DNA of 59,495 nt from Dialister histaminiformans (GCF_900103425.1 NZ_FMXA01000012.1:12860-72354), one strand, 5' to 3'; positions 23,543 through 31,837 are shown, counted from the stretch's first letter. Notes: generated from the sequence alone by a model not told the origin. Made by a program: numbers and translations.

Positions 23543-23571
23543 CTGACTGTATTTTTATGCTACAATATAAA
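23543..23571 (+). promoter_or_regulatory. Promoter of antiporter gene
   Basis: CTGACT, 17-bp spacer, TATAAA, about 100 bp before the start. The 23367-23540 stretch is AT-rich and shows no gene. Confidence 0.5.
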
Positions 23572-23586
23572 CCATTAAGAAAGTAT

Positions 23587-23630
23587 TTATCCATCATAGT
23601 GACGAATGAGTGAACTCATCATGGATAAAC
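23587..23630 (+). promoter_or_regulatory. Leader hairpin before antiporter gene
   Basis: TTATCCAT pairs with ATGGATAA, and inside it ATGAGT pairs with ACTCAT. A downstream ATTCATGAGTTGTG repeats part of the inner arm, so an alternative pairing that exposes or hides the ribosome binding site is possible. It was not matched to a known riboswitch. Confidence 0.4.
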
Positions 23631-23670
23631 GCGAAATTCATGAGTTGTGAAAAGAAAGGTGTGTGTACTA

Positions 23671-25110
23671 GTGAAAAGAATCGTAACCGCATTACTTTCT
23701 GCACTGACCCTGCTTATGGCCGGTGCACCGGCAGTATTTGCCAATGAAGGTGTGCATGAAGTGGTGGGACAGACACTTCCGGTGTGGAGTGTAATCCCTT
23801 TTGCAGGTATGCTGCTTTCTATTGCCATTGTTCCGCTGATTAAGCCGGAATGGTGGGCAAAGCACATGCTGGGTGTCGCTATTGCCTGGTCTGTGGTATT
23901 CCTGGTGCCTTTTGCGGTAGCCTATGGCATGGGAGAAGCTTTTTTCCGTCTGCTGGAATCCGTGCTTCTTGATTATGTTCCGTTTATTGTATTGCTTCTC
24001 GGCCTGTTTGTGGTGGCTGGAGGTATTGCCGTGAGAGGTACTCTGGCAGGCACTTCTAAAATGAACACCCTGCTTCTCTTTATCGGGACCTTCCTGGCAA
24101 GCTGGATTGGAACTACCGGAGCGGCCATGATTATGATCCGACCAATTATCCGGGCCAATGAATGGCGTAAGAATAAGGTGCATATCATCGTATTCTTCAT
24201 CTTCCTGGTAGCCAACATGGGTGGCTGCCTTACTCCACTGGGCGATCCGCCGCTGTTTATGGGATTCCAGCGCGGGGTTCCTTTTGCCTGGACATTCCAT
24301 ATGCTGCCGATTCTTGTACTGAATCTGGTAATTCTCTTCACGGTATTCTACCTTATTGACCATCGCATGTATAAGAAGGAACTGGCTGCCGGCCGTTCTC
24401 CGGCCACAGGGGATGTAAAGGAACCTATCCGTATTGAAGGGGCACATAACCTGATTTACATCGGCCTTATCATTCTCGGGGTAGTATCCAACGGTCTGCT
24501 TCCGAAGATGTTCCCTGCCTTTGCTGACGGAGCCGGAATTCCGGTATATGATGAAATCGTATTCCCATTTGCCACCTTGGTGGAAATCGTTATCATTCTG
24601 GTTGCTGCCTTCCTGTCCATGAAGACAACCAGCCAGGCTATAAGAAAGGTTAATAACTTCTCCTTCGAACCGATTGAAGAAGTAGCCAAGCTGTTTATCG
24701 GTATCTTCGTAACCATGATTCCGGCATTGATTCTGCTGAAGGTTCACGGCGCTCAGCTGGGATTGTCCAAGCCATGGGAAATGTTCTGGGCAACGGGTAT
24801 GCTCTCCTCCTTCCTGGACAATACACCGACCTATCTGGTATTCCTCCAGACAGCTGGTGCACTGGGTGAAGCAGTAGGTATTCATACTACGGTAGGTATT
24901 GTTTCCCAGGTTATGCTGGAAGCTATTTCCGCAGGTGCTGTATTTATGGGAGCTAACACCTATATCGGCAATGCACCGAACTTCATGGTTAAGTCCATCG
25001 CTGAACAGGATGGAATCAAGATGCCAAGCTTCTTTGGCTACATGGTATGGTCTAATGCCATTCTGATTCCTGTATTCATTATCGATACCCTGGTATTCTT
25101 CCTGGGATAA
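23671..25110 (+). CDS. Na+/H+ antiporter, NhaD/CitMHS-type
   Basis: 479 residues from GTG 23671 (AGAAAGGTG nine bases upstream; a GTG at 23647 would leave that site inside the gene). About 12-13 membrane helices in the ion-transporter superfamily. TTGAAMIMIRPIIRAN, NMGGCLTPLGDPPLFMGF and SSFLDNTPTYLVFLQ are the hallmark loops of this sodium:proton antiporter group. A cleavable-looking signal (ALTLLMAGAPAVFA) precedes the first helix. It exports Na+ in exchange for protons. It is monocistronic with promoter, leader hairpin and terminator. Confidence 0.85.
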   Translation: MKRIVTALLSALTLLMAGAPAVFANEGVHEVVGQTLPVWSVIPFAGMLLSIAIVPLIKPEWWAKHMLGVAIAWSVVFLVPFAVAYGMGEAFFRLLESVLLDYVPFIVLLLGLFVVAGGIAVRGTLAGTSKMNTLLLFIGTFLASWIGTTGAAMIMIRPIIRANEWRKNKVHIIVFFIFLVANMGGCLTPLGDPPLFMGFQRGVPFAWTFHMLPILVLNLVILFTVFYLIDHRMYKKELAAGRSPATGDVKEPIRIEGAHNLIYIGLIILGVVSNGLLPKMFPAFADGAGIPVYDEIVFPFATLVEIVIILVAAFLSMKTTSQAIRKVNNFSFEPIEEVAKLFIGIFVTMIPALILLKVHGAQLGLSKPWEMFWATGMLSSFLDNTPTYLVFLQTAGALGEAVGIHTTVGIVSQVMLEAISAGAVFMGANTYIGNAPNFMVKSIAEQDGIKMPSFFGYMVWSNAILIPVFIIDTLVFFLG

Positions 25111-25119
25111 GATATGCTT

Positions 25120-25166
25120 AAAGAAACTGTGAGAAATGAGAAATCGTTTTTCACAGTTTCTTTTTA
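25120..25166 (+). terminator. Terminator after antiporter
   Basis: AAAGAAACTGTGA pairs with TCACAGTTTCTTT, then T run. Confidence 0.85.
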
Positions 25167-25167
25167 T

Positions 25168-25197
25168 TTGTTTGAAAGCAGAAAGACAGGTTACAAT
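25168..25197 (+). promoter_or_regulatory. Promoter of MATE gene
   Basis: TTGTTT, 18-bp spacer, TACAAT, 36 bp before the start codon. Confidence 0.5.
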
Positions 25198-25232
25198 GAA
25201 TCAAAGATTTTCATCCAAAGAAAGGAGAGTCT

Positions 25233-26560
25233 ATGGGAATAGAAATATCTTCTCATTTTTCATACAGGAAGCTGATGCGCTTCGTTTTCCCATCCATTGC
25301 CACTATGATATTTCTGTCAACATACAGTATCATTGATGGTTTCTTTGTTTCCAACTATGTAGGCGACAGGGCGTTTGCAGCGATTAATCTCATATTTCCT
25401 GCCCTTGGTATTTTTGGTTGTGTGGGGGCGGTCATTGGGGCCGGGGGCAGTGCGCTTATCGGTAAGCGGCTGGGGCAGCAGAGGATAGAGGAGGCTTGTT
25501 CCCTGTTTTCCTCGCTTTCTCTGGCTGGACTGGCCATAGGGTTTGTTCTGGCAGCCTGTGCCTGGTGCGTTATGCCCTGGATTGCATCCGGCATGGGAGC
25601 TGAGGGGGAATGCTCAGAGAAAGTGTTTTTTACGGGCGAATCCTGCTGATTTCATTTCCTATGCATCTGCTGCAGCGCATTTATCATTCCTTTACGGTGA
25701 CGGCAGGAAAACCGCCGCTGGCATTCTGGACTAATGTAGCATCCGGTGTGATTAATCTGGCATTTGATTATCTGTTTATCGTATGCTTTGGCTGGGCTGT
25801 AGCCGGGGCTGCATGGGCTACTGTGCTTGCGGAATTTACCGGCGGATTGCTTCCGGTTCTTTATTTCATTCTTCACCGGGATGGGGTTCTTCATCTGGGA
25901 TCTCCCCGGTTAAGACTGGAGGATTTCCTGAAGGTGTGCAGTAATGGGATTTCTCAGTTCCTTACCGGGGTGTCCATGTCTTTTCTGGCTATGGTTTACA
26001 ACTATCAGCTTCTTCGCTTTGTGGGAGAAAAAGGGGTGGCAGCCTTCGGGGTCATCATGTATATTTCCTTTGTATTTGAATCGGCCTATCTAGGGTATGC
26101 CCAGGGGATTGCTCCGGTTATCAGTTATAACTACGGGGCTGACAATCGGAAAGAACTGGGGAATGTTTTCAGAAAGAGCCTTATGTTTTATGCTGTAACC
26201 GGTGCACTGGTCACCATAGGATCGCTTGTGTTTGCGTCACCGCTGGCCTGGCTGTTCACGGGATACAGCCAGGAACTCTATGCCCTTACACTACATGGTC
26301 TGCGTTTATATGCCCTGTCCTTTACCATCAGTGGTTTTCCCATCTTTGCAGCGTCCTTCTTTACTGCACTTAATAATGGTCCGGTGGCAGCGGAAATTTC
26401 CGTATGTCAGTCCATCCTTTTTGAATTGATTGCCGTGGTCATGCTTCCACTGATTCTGGGCGTTGATGGTATCTGGGTTTCCGTGGATGCAGCCAATGTG
26501 GCGGCTGTCATTCTCTCCGTATATTTCTGGAAGAGGTATCAGCCAAGATATGGATATTAA
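25233..26560 (+). pseudogene. MATE family efflux transporter, split by a frameshift
   Basis: The first frame (25233-25649) holds helices 1-4 of a MATE protein (FVFPSIATMIFLSTYSIIDG, GAVIGAGGSALIGKRLGQ). It goes out of frame near 25604-25608, a run of five G, and ends as ...ECSEKVFFTGESC. A second frame from ATG 25610 continues without loss (MLRESVFYGRILLISFPMHLLQ to the C-terminus at 26560). One more G would restore a single ~442-residue protein. MATE proteins export drugs and metabolites using Na+ or H+. The gene may be inactive, switched by slippage at the G run, expressed as two coupled halves, or intact with a sequencing error. Confidence 0.85.
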
Positions 26561-26569
26561 AAAAACACA

Positions 26570-26630
26570 ATGTAACAATTGACATTACATGATACATCGA
26601 GTATATTAGATGTAACAAAATAAATTACAT
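26570..26630 (+). promoter_or_regulatory. Promoter with twin 21-bp palindromic operators
   Basis: TTGACA (26579), 17-bp spacer, TATATT (26602). ATGTAA-N9-TTACAT occurs twice: 26570-26590, covering the -35, and 26610-26630, just past the -10. The centres are 40 bp apart. This is the layout of a repressor binding two sites around a strong promoter. The regulator gene is not visible nearby. Confidence 0.75.
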
Positions 26631-26655
26631 TATGTTTATATAAAAGGAGACTATT

Positions 26656-27225
26656 ATGAATATCACAGTATTTGGCAAGGGAAACATGGGCAAGGCTATT
26701 GGCGCAAATTTTGAAAAGGCTGGTAATCAGGTAACTTATGCAGGCTGCGATTTCAATGATGTCCTGGGAGACATGGTTGTACTGGCTGTTCCTTATGGGG
26801 CCGTGGATGCCATCATCAGTGCACATGCAGAGGAATTGAAAGGAAAAATCGTTATTGATATTACCAATCCGGTAAACTTTGATACCTTTGATTCCCTGGT
26901 AGTACCGGCTGATTCTTCCGCAGCTCAGGAAATTCAGAAGAAACTTCCGGAAAGCGTTGTAGTCAAGGCATTTAATACTACCTTTGCAGCAACTCTTGCG
27001 TCCGGTCAGGTGGGGGGCAAGGAACCGACCGTGGTACTCATTGCTTCCGATGATGCAGAGGCTAAGCAGAAGGTAAAAGATGCTCTGGATGGAAGCCCGC
27101 TGTCCGTACTGGATGCCGGCGCACTGAAGAGAGCCAGAGAACTGGAAGCTATGGGATTCCTTCAGATTTCCATGGCTGCCCGTAAACAGTTCGGCTGGAC
27201 CGGTGGATTTGCGGTAATAAAGTAA
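26656..27225 (+). CDS. NADP-binding oxidoreductase (F420-dependent NADP reductase-like)
   Basis: 189 residues. A Rossmann start MNITVFGKGNMGKAIGANFEKAG, then VVLAVPYGAVDAI, KGKIVIDITNPVNF and VVKAFNTTFAATL, as in the short NADP oxidoreductase coenzyme F420-dependent family (PF03807), which in bacteria mostly uses other partners. The C-terminal ALKRARELEAMGFLQISMA helix fits too. The reaction is unknown. AAAGGAG precedes the ATG. Twin operators upstream suggest induction by a small-molecule signal. Confidence 0.8.
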   Translation: MNITVFGKGNMGKAIGANFEKAGNQVTYAGCDFNDVLGDMVVLAVPYGAVDAIISAHAEELKGKIVIDITNPVNFDTFDSLVVPADSSAAQEIQKKLPESVVVKAFNTTFAATLASGQVGGKEPTVVLIASDDAEAKQKVKDALDGSPLSVLDAGALKRARELEAMGFLQISMAARKQFGWTGGFAVIK

Positions 27226-27239
27226 AAGCACCTTAGAAA

Positions 27240-27350
27240 ATTGAGGTTAGAGTGGGGCAGATTGGTTCCGCTCATCCGCACAAGGATAAAAAGAAAACGA
27301 GACTTTCCGGAAACATGGAAGGTCTCGTTTTGTTATGCCTTGTATAAAGG
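27240..27350 (+). repeat. Interspersed repeat R3 with terminator hairpin
   Basis: GGCAGATTGGTTCCGCTCAT, CACAAGGATAAAAAGA and the hairpin AACGAGACTTTCC/GGAAGGTCTCGTT then TTGTTATGCC. The same blocks in the same order are at 42860-42965. The hairpin (27295-27331) terminates the preceding gene. Confidence 0.75.
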
Positions 27351-27462
27351 TAAGAATGCGACCCGTTTCCCGTTCTGGAAGACCATAGCGGATATAGTGC
27401 ACAATATGTAATCTCCCGCTTTAAAGCCGACTGGAAAGCCGTAAACTTTGTTTGCTGTCGGT

Positions 27463-27537
27463 GTGAATCTATGGAGATTCACAAGTTGGAAGAAATCCTA
27501 TTGGATTCTCCAGGCTGTGCAAAACGAAATGTTTTGC
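27463..27537 (+). repeat. Series of small hairpins in repeat region
   Basis: GTGAATCT/AGATTCAC (27463-27482), GAATCC/GGATTC (partly overlapping), and GCAAAAC/GTTTTGC (27519-27537). With the next two entries they fill the 27226-27884 gap; no gene is seen there. Confidence 0.6.
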
Positions 27538-27605
27538 AGGAATAATATGGTTCAGGTTCTCCACTGAACTTCGTACGCAGAGGCTCTGCAGCTGTATTGG
27601 GTGAG
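27519..27605 (-). repeat. Palindromic element R2, minus-strand diverged copy
   Basis: Read on minus it shares GTGGAGAACCTGAACCATATT and CTCTGCGTACGAAGTTCAG with the copies at 7656 and 7947. The opposite arm has diverged but can still pair partly. Confidence 0.65.
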
Positions 27606-27636
27606 GCGGAGGGGCATTCTGTGTAAAAGGTACGCT

Positions 27637-27778
27637 GTAATTTTGAGTCAGGCCGGGATGCAGAGGTTGTTCTGGCGTGAAAAATCACTTACTGGGCTGT
27701 GTGTACAGAATACGCCCAGGAATGATTTTTCGCGCTGGAACAAGATATGCGCCCGGACCGACCAAAAATTTGGTATTA
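27637..27778 (-). repeat. Palindromic element R1, copy B (minus strand)
   Basis: Minus-strand ends GGTCGGTCCGGGCGCATATC and ACCTCTGCATCCCGGCCTGA match copies A. The internal arm is unrelated in sequence (GTTCCAGCGCGAAAAATCA) but pairs with TGATTTTTCACGCCAGAAC. Tip stem TGGGC/GCCCA. Confidence 0.85.
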
Positions 27779-27884
27779 TAAAAATTTTTCATTTTGGTTA
27801 TTATCATATTACCAGAATGGCGTTATATTATAGATAAACCGATTATAAAGAAAATAAACTGCCTGTGGAAAGGAAGGATAGGGA

Positions 27885-28382
27885 ATGCATATCAAATTTA
27901 CACCGAAAGATATCTGCCTGATTGCTGTGCTGGCGGCTATTGTGTTTGTTATGACTGTGGTACCGCGGGTACCGATTCCTCTGGGATATGCTCACCTGGG
28001 AGATGCAGCTATTATGCTGGCTGCTTATTATGGGGGGAAGAAAAACGGAGCCCTGGCTTCGGCGCTGGGATCCGCTTTGTCTGACTTTATCGGAGGATAT
28101 CCGATATGGATTATTCCGACATTGATTATCAAGTACATGATGGGCCGCTGCGCTGCGGTAGATGCGCCATTCTTTTCCTGGCGCACGGCGCTGGGATTCT
28201 TCCTCTCGGCTGTATGGCTTGTGGTTGGATATACACTGGCAGGAGCTGTTCTGTACGGCTCTCTGGAGGCAGGCCTTACCTCCACACCGGGCCTTATTGC
28301 AGAAGCCGTAGTGAATATGGCGGCGGCATTTGGTGTAGGAGCTCTTCTTGAAAAGGCGAATTTCAGGAAACTTATTAAATAA
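27885..28382 (+). CDS. ECF transporter S component (possibly vitamin B6 or related)
   Basis: 165 residues, six membrane helices. DICLIAVLAAIVFVMTVVPRVPIPLGYAHLGDAAIMLAAYYGGKK and GSALSDFIGGYPIWIIPTLIIKYMMG are typical of small ECF S subunits that bind a vitamin or precursor and pair with a shared energising module. The ATPase and T subunits are not here, so it is a group II type. Pyridoxine or hydroxymethylpyrimidine are candidates because a pyridoxamine kinase lies 0.9 kb downstream; this is inference. GAAAGGAAGG precedes the ATG. Confidence 0.8.
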   Translation: MHIKFTPKDICLIAVLAAIVFVMTVVPRVPIPLGYAHLGDAAIMLAAYYGGKKNGALASALGSALSDFIGGYPIWIIPTLIIKYMMGRCAAVDAPFFSWRTALGFFLSAVWLVVGYTLAGAVLYGSLEAGLTSTPGLIAEAVVNMAAAFGVGALLEKANFRKLIK

Positions 28383-28409
28383 GGCTGTTTTTTCTGGAAT
28401 GGTTAAATT

Positions 28410-28438
28410 TTGAACTTTTGGATGTATTGAAGTAAAAT
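28410..28438 (+). promoter_or_regulatory. Promoter of DUF436 gene
   Basis: TTGAAC, 17-bp spacer, TAAAAT, 70 bp before the start. Confidence 0.6.
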
Positions 28439-28508
28439 ATATATAAGAAGTTTATTTTTATATCGTGGACTGGAAACAGTCCGGTACATAGAAGGAGAGG
28501 TTATCATT

Positions 28509-29060
28509 ATGGATATTCAGGAATTGGCAAACCAGGCTGTGCGGTCTTTCAGAGAATTGATTGATGGTGCACATTTCCGCCCGGGCAGCCTGATTGTCAT
28601 TGGCGGTTCTTCCAGTGAAATTCATGGCGGACGCATTGGTAAGGATAGCCAGAATGATATTGGCAGAGAAGTAGTTAAGGCGCTGATGAAGGTAGCAGAA
28701 ACAGAAAACCTGGAACTGGCATTCCAGTGCTGCGAACACCTGAACCGCGCTCTGGTCGTAGAAAGAGCAACCATGGAACGCCGTCATTTACAGGAAGTAA
28801 CGGTAGTTCCGTGGCTTCATGCCGGTGGTGCTTTCTCCACGAACGCTTATTATCACATGGAAGATCCGGTAGTAGTAGAAGAAGTGGAAGCTGATGGCGG
28901 CCTGGATATTGGTCTGACCATGATTGGCATGCACCTCAAGAGGGTGGCTGTTCCGGTTCATCTGACCAACAATCATGTAGGTCATGCACTGGTTATCGGT
29001 GCTAAGACCAGACCACCGCTGATTGGCGGAGTACGTGCTCACTACACCAGAGAAAGATAA
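28509..29060 (+). CDS. DUF436 / TIGR01440 family protein (YwlG-like)
   Basis: 183 residues, near-universal length for the family. SLIVIGGSSSEIHGGRIGKDSQ, AFQCCEHLNRALVVER, VVPWLHAGGAFSTNAY and GGLDIGLTMIGMHLKRVAVPV are the conserved blocks. It is a soluble protein of unknown biochemical role, often near serine hydroxymethyltransferase or upp in Bacillota, but here alone. GGAGAGG precedes the ATG. Confidence 0.92.
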   Translation: MDIQELANQAVRSFRELIDGAHFRPGSLIVIGGSSSEIHGGRIGKDSQNDIGREVVKALMKVAETENLELAFQCCEHLNRALVVERATMERRHLQEVTVVPWLHAGGAFSTNAYYHMEDPVVVEEVEADGGLDIGLTMIGMHLKRVAVPVHLTNNHVGHALVIGAKTRPPLIGGVRAHYTRER

Positions 29061-29091
29061 GGACAGATACTGAAAAGTAAACACTTCTTTC

Positions 29092-29135
29092 AGAGGATGG
29101 GACGAAACGACATATGGTTTTATCCCATCCTCTTT
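29092..29135 (+). terminator. Terminator after DUF436 gene
   Basis: AGAGGATGGGA pairs with TCCCATCCTCT, loop of about 20 bases, then TT. Confidence 0.8.
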
Positions 29136-29248
29136 GGGTTGTATGGCCGGTTTGTCAGGTGACAGAGGAAAACATACAGCCACATACTATGGGTATGCGT
29201 TGGTTTCACACAGAAAACGATTCATGCCGGTTGTTCAGGAGCAGTTTT

Positions 29249-30073
29249 ATGAAAAGACAGAGACGAGCGGCACTGGTAAATGATATTACCGGATTTGGCC
29301 GCTGTTCCATAACGGTGGAATTACCCATTGTTTCCGCATTGAAGGTGGAAGCCTGCCCGTTTCCTACGGCACTTCTTTCTGTGCATACCGCCTTTCCTAA
29401 TCCTTTTATCCGGGATGAGACATCCATCATGCGGCCTTATATGGAGAACTGGAAGGAACACGGGGTGGAATTTGAAGGGATTTCTACGGGATTTCTTGGG
29501 TCAGAGGCACAGGTGGACATTGTGTCAGACTTTATTCACCTGTTTAAAAAGAAGGATACTCTCGTTATTGTAGATCCGGTTATGGGAGACTGGGGGAAAC
29601 TTTACGCATCGTATTCGCCGGCACTTTCTGAAAAGATGAAGCAGCTGCTGCCTTTAGCCGATGTGATTACGCCTAATCTGACCGAGGCATCCCGTCTGCT
29701 GGGTATTCCCTATCCGGGAAATCGGGACCTGACTGACCAGGAACTGGAAGAAATTGCCAGAGCTCTTTCAGAAAAGGGGCCGTCTCAGGTAGTGATTACC
29801 GGAATTTCCAGGAAAGAGAATGTTGGAAATTATGTGTTTGAGCGAGGCAGGCCATCAGCATATATCGGAAGCCGCCGAGTAGGTGGAGAACGAAGCGGTA
29901 CAGGGGACGTATTTACAGGCATCCTTACCGGATGTCTTGTCCGCGGTGACGCCCTCATACCGACGGTACGGAAGGCAGCTGATTTTATTTCCCGTGCATT
30001 GGCCTACACGGCAGAACAGGATATACCACCGGCCTGCGGTATTGCCTTTGAACAGTTTCTTACCGAACTCTGA
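29249..30073 (+). CDS. Pyridoxamine/pyridoxal kinase (PfkB family)
   Basis: 274 residues. ALVNDITGFGRCSITVELPI, DPVMGDWGKLY, VITPNLTEAS and the anion-hole/catalytic RSGTGDVFTG with Asp base identify the pyridoxal kinase branch of the ribokinase superfamily. It phosphorylates B6 vitamers for salvage. Start 29249 (MKRQRRAALVND) is chosen over an upstream frame because CAGGAGCAG lies just before it. A strong terminator follows. Confidence 0.88.
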   Translation: MKRQRRAALVNDITGFGRCSITVELPIVSALKVEACPFPTALLSVHTAFPNPFIRDETSIMRPYMENWKEHGVEFEGISTGFLGSEAQVDIVSDFIHLFKKKDTLVIVDPVMGDWGKLYASYSPALSEKMKQLLPLADVITPNLTEASRLLGIPYPGNRDLTDQELEEIARALSEKGPSQVVITGISRKENVGNYVFERGRPSAYIGSRRVGGERSGTGDVFTGILTGCLVRGDALIPTVRKAADFISRALAYTAEQDIPPACGIAFEQFLTEL

Positions 30074-30093
30074 TTTTCTTTATACAGTAAATA

Positions 30094-30144
30094 AAATATC
30101 CGGAAGGATGACGATGTAATTCTGTCATCCTTCCGGATATTTTT
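30094..30144 (+). terminator. Bidirectional terminator
   Basis: AAATATCCGGAAGGATGAC pairs perfectly with GTCATCCTTCCGGATATTT around an 11-base loop, between convergent genes. Confidence 0.9.
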
Positions 30145-30169
30145 GTGCGTAATAACCCATGTACGAATA

Positions 30170-30403
30170 TCAGGTGAGCGTCCACGGAGTGTTTCTTTCT
30201 TCCCTGATTTTTCGGAGCTGAGTCATTAATTTAGCACAGTCTTCTTTGCAGCCGTGTTTGACGAACCAGGAAAACTCACGGATTAATTCCCATTCATCGT
30301 CGTAAGCACGGAGCTGATGCTGTTTGCGCACGCCCTGTAATTTTTTCGGACGGCCGGCACCCGGACGGGCACCTCCGCGGTTGTTTTTCTTTATACTGCT
30401 CAT
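30170..30403 (-). CDS. Small basic protein with AT-hook-like motif
   Basis: 77 residues. It starts MSSIKKNNRGGARPGAGRPKK: GARPGAGRPK resembles the RPGAGRP AT-hook-like motif seen at the N-terminus of small terminases and other DNA-binding proteins. The rest is a soluble helical segment with two Cys (HGCKEDCAKLMTQLRKIREE). AGAGGT lies seven bases before ATG 30403; an alternative start six codons upstream is possible. I do not recognise the family; DNA binding is inferred from the motif. Confidence 0.65.
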   Translation of the reverse strand: MSSIKKNNRGGARPGAGRPKKLQGVRKQHQLRAYDDEWELIREFSWFVKHGCKEDCAKLMTQLRKIREERNTPWTLT

Positions 30404-30685
30404 ACTACTACCTCTGGACATTTTACCTGAAACTGGCTGGAAGTCATATTCTCTGCCGGGAGCGGAAAATACCTCATTTCCATTGAATCTTGCCTTACAG
30501 GGACTGTCAATAAGGTTTAACATTTTGCAAAACAACAGCTAAATAATTCATTCACGCCCTGTTAAGCATATGCTTTAATAAAAAACCAAAGCATTTAGTA
30601 CGTATAATACCATAAACTTACCGGTTTGTCATTAAAAAATGGGGTTCTTTGTGTAAAAAATCTCCCATTAGAAAAATAGAAGAAA

Positions 30686-30729
30686 ATTAAAAAGAGCTGT
30701 GAAAAGATAAGAAGTTATTCTTTCACAGC
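30686..30729 (-). terminator. Terminator of the minus-strand YybS-like gene
   Basis: On minus: GGCTGTGAAAGAATAA pairs with TTATCTTTTCACAGC followed by TCTTTTTAATTTT. The rest of 30404-30753 shows nothing else. Confidence 0.75.
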
Positions 30730-30753
30730 CCCATGTTGAGGGAAAATAAAAAA

Positions 30754-31374
30754 TCAGTGCCGGGCTTTACGCATCCGGCGATAGAGTTCAGAAAACAATT
30801 CTTCTGCCAGATAGGCATAGCAGAAAGCATCGATAATAAATATTACAGCCAGCATGGCGGCTCCGGCAGTGGAAAACATGGCGCGTTCCGGATTCGGGTC
30901 ATATCCAAGTACAGAGGAGAGCGGGCGCCAGATCCACTGCATAAAGGTGATGAGACGTGTCAGTACGGAAGACAGGGCATCGGAAATACCCAGTACATAA
31001 ATGGAAAATACAATTTTGTACGTCATTTCCACCACATAAGCCAGTGCGGTGAGGGCAATGACCTTATGGGAAGCCCACTGTTTTCTCGTGCCATAGCCAA
31101 GGGCCAGCCCCAGAGCGCCGGCATAGACAGCGGTGGTCAGCCCGATTTCCGGACCACCCAGGATAGTGACCACCAGGATGACGGCCAGGGAGGATCCGAG
31201 GCCCCATTTCATGCCATGTTGGGCAGTGATGATTGCCAGTGGAGCAGGAGCAGCAATCATGGTAATGAAAACAAGGAAAGGAAGTATAAGTTTAAGCAGC
31301 ACCAGAATGGAAGCAATCGCCACGGCGGCTGCCGCTTCGGTGAGATATTGTGTGCGTTTAACAGTTTTATTCAT
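30754..31374 (-). CDS. YybS/DUF2232-like membrane protein
   Basis: 206 residues with about five or six membrane helices. LILPFLVFITMIAAPAPLAIITAQHGMKWG and VILVVTILGGPEIGLTTAVYAGALGLALGYG follow the N-terminal half of YybS-type proteins; it is shorter than the 326-residue YybS at 34080. Function unknown, perhaps a transport component. It overlaps the upstream GIY-YIG gene by eight bases, so the two form a minus-strand operon. Confidence 0.65.
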   Translation of the reverse strand: MNKTVKRTQYLTEAAAAVAIASILVLLKLILPFLVFITMIAAPAPLAIITAQHGMKWGLGSSLAVILVVTILGGPEIGLTTAVYAGALGLALGYGTRKQWASHKVIALTALAYVVEMTYKIVFSIYVLGISDALSSVLTRLITFMQWIWRPLSSVLGYDPNPERAMFSTAGAAMLAVIFIIDAFCYAYLAEELFSELYRRMRKARH

Positions 31375-31648
31375 GGGTAGTGTGTAACCTCGTAAAAGAA
31401 GTGACCATGTCTTCTTTTTCTTTCTTGCTCAGATGTTTGATTCGAACTTCCAGACTGCGTGCGTCATGTTCCGATGAAAATTTCTGGTACCACACCAGAC
31501 ACACCGGAAGGCGGGAACGGGTGTAACGGGCACCTTTTCCCCGGTTATGCACAGATACACGGTGCGAGAGGTCTGTAGTGAATCCCGTATACAATGAATT
31601 GTCAGAGCATCTCACCATATAGGTATAATAGCTTTTTTCTTCTGTCAT
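31367..31648 (-). CDS. GIY-YIG domain protein (UPF0213, YhbQ-like)
   Basis: 93 residues. YYTYMVRCSDNSLYTGFTTDLSHRVSVHNRGKGARYTRSRLPV contains the GIY-YIG variant (YTYMV ... LYTGFT), the catalytic Arg in HRV and the later Glu in SLEVRIKHLSKKEKE. It is a small single-domain nuclease-fold protein thought to act in DNA metabolism. CAAGGAGG precedes the ATG; an extended -10 (TGCTATAGT) is at about 31670-31678 on minus. Confidence 0.9.
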   Translation of the reverse strand: MTEEKSYYTYMVRCSDNSLYTGFTTDLSHRVSVHNRGKGARYTRSRLPVCLVWYQKFSSEHDARSLEVRIKHLSKKEKEDMVTSFTRLHTTHE

Positions 31649-31828
31649 TACAGGACCTCCTTGCTGTTTATCTACTATAGCATAAGACGGGGATGAGCGT
31701 CAGTCAGATTTATGAGATTTGAAGAGGATGATTGGGAAATCGTTTTCATCCTGGTGGAAATGGGACAATGGGGAGGGGAGTATGGGAATGGAAATTTACC
31801 GGCAGTATACTATATTATCTGCAGTTTA

Positions 31829-31837
31829 TGATATAAT
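31829..31837 (+). promoter_or_regulatory. Extended -10 promoter of rnjA
   Basis: TGATATAAT, without a clear -35, giving a leader of about 115 nt. Confidence 0.5.
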
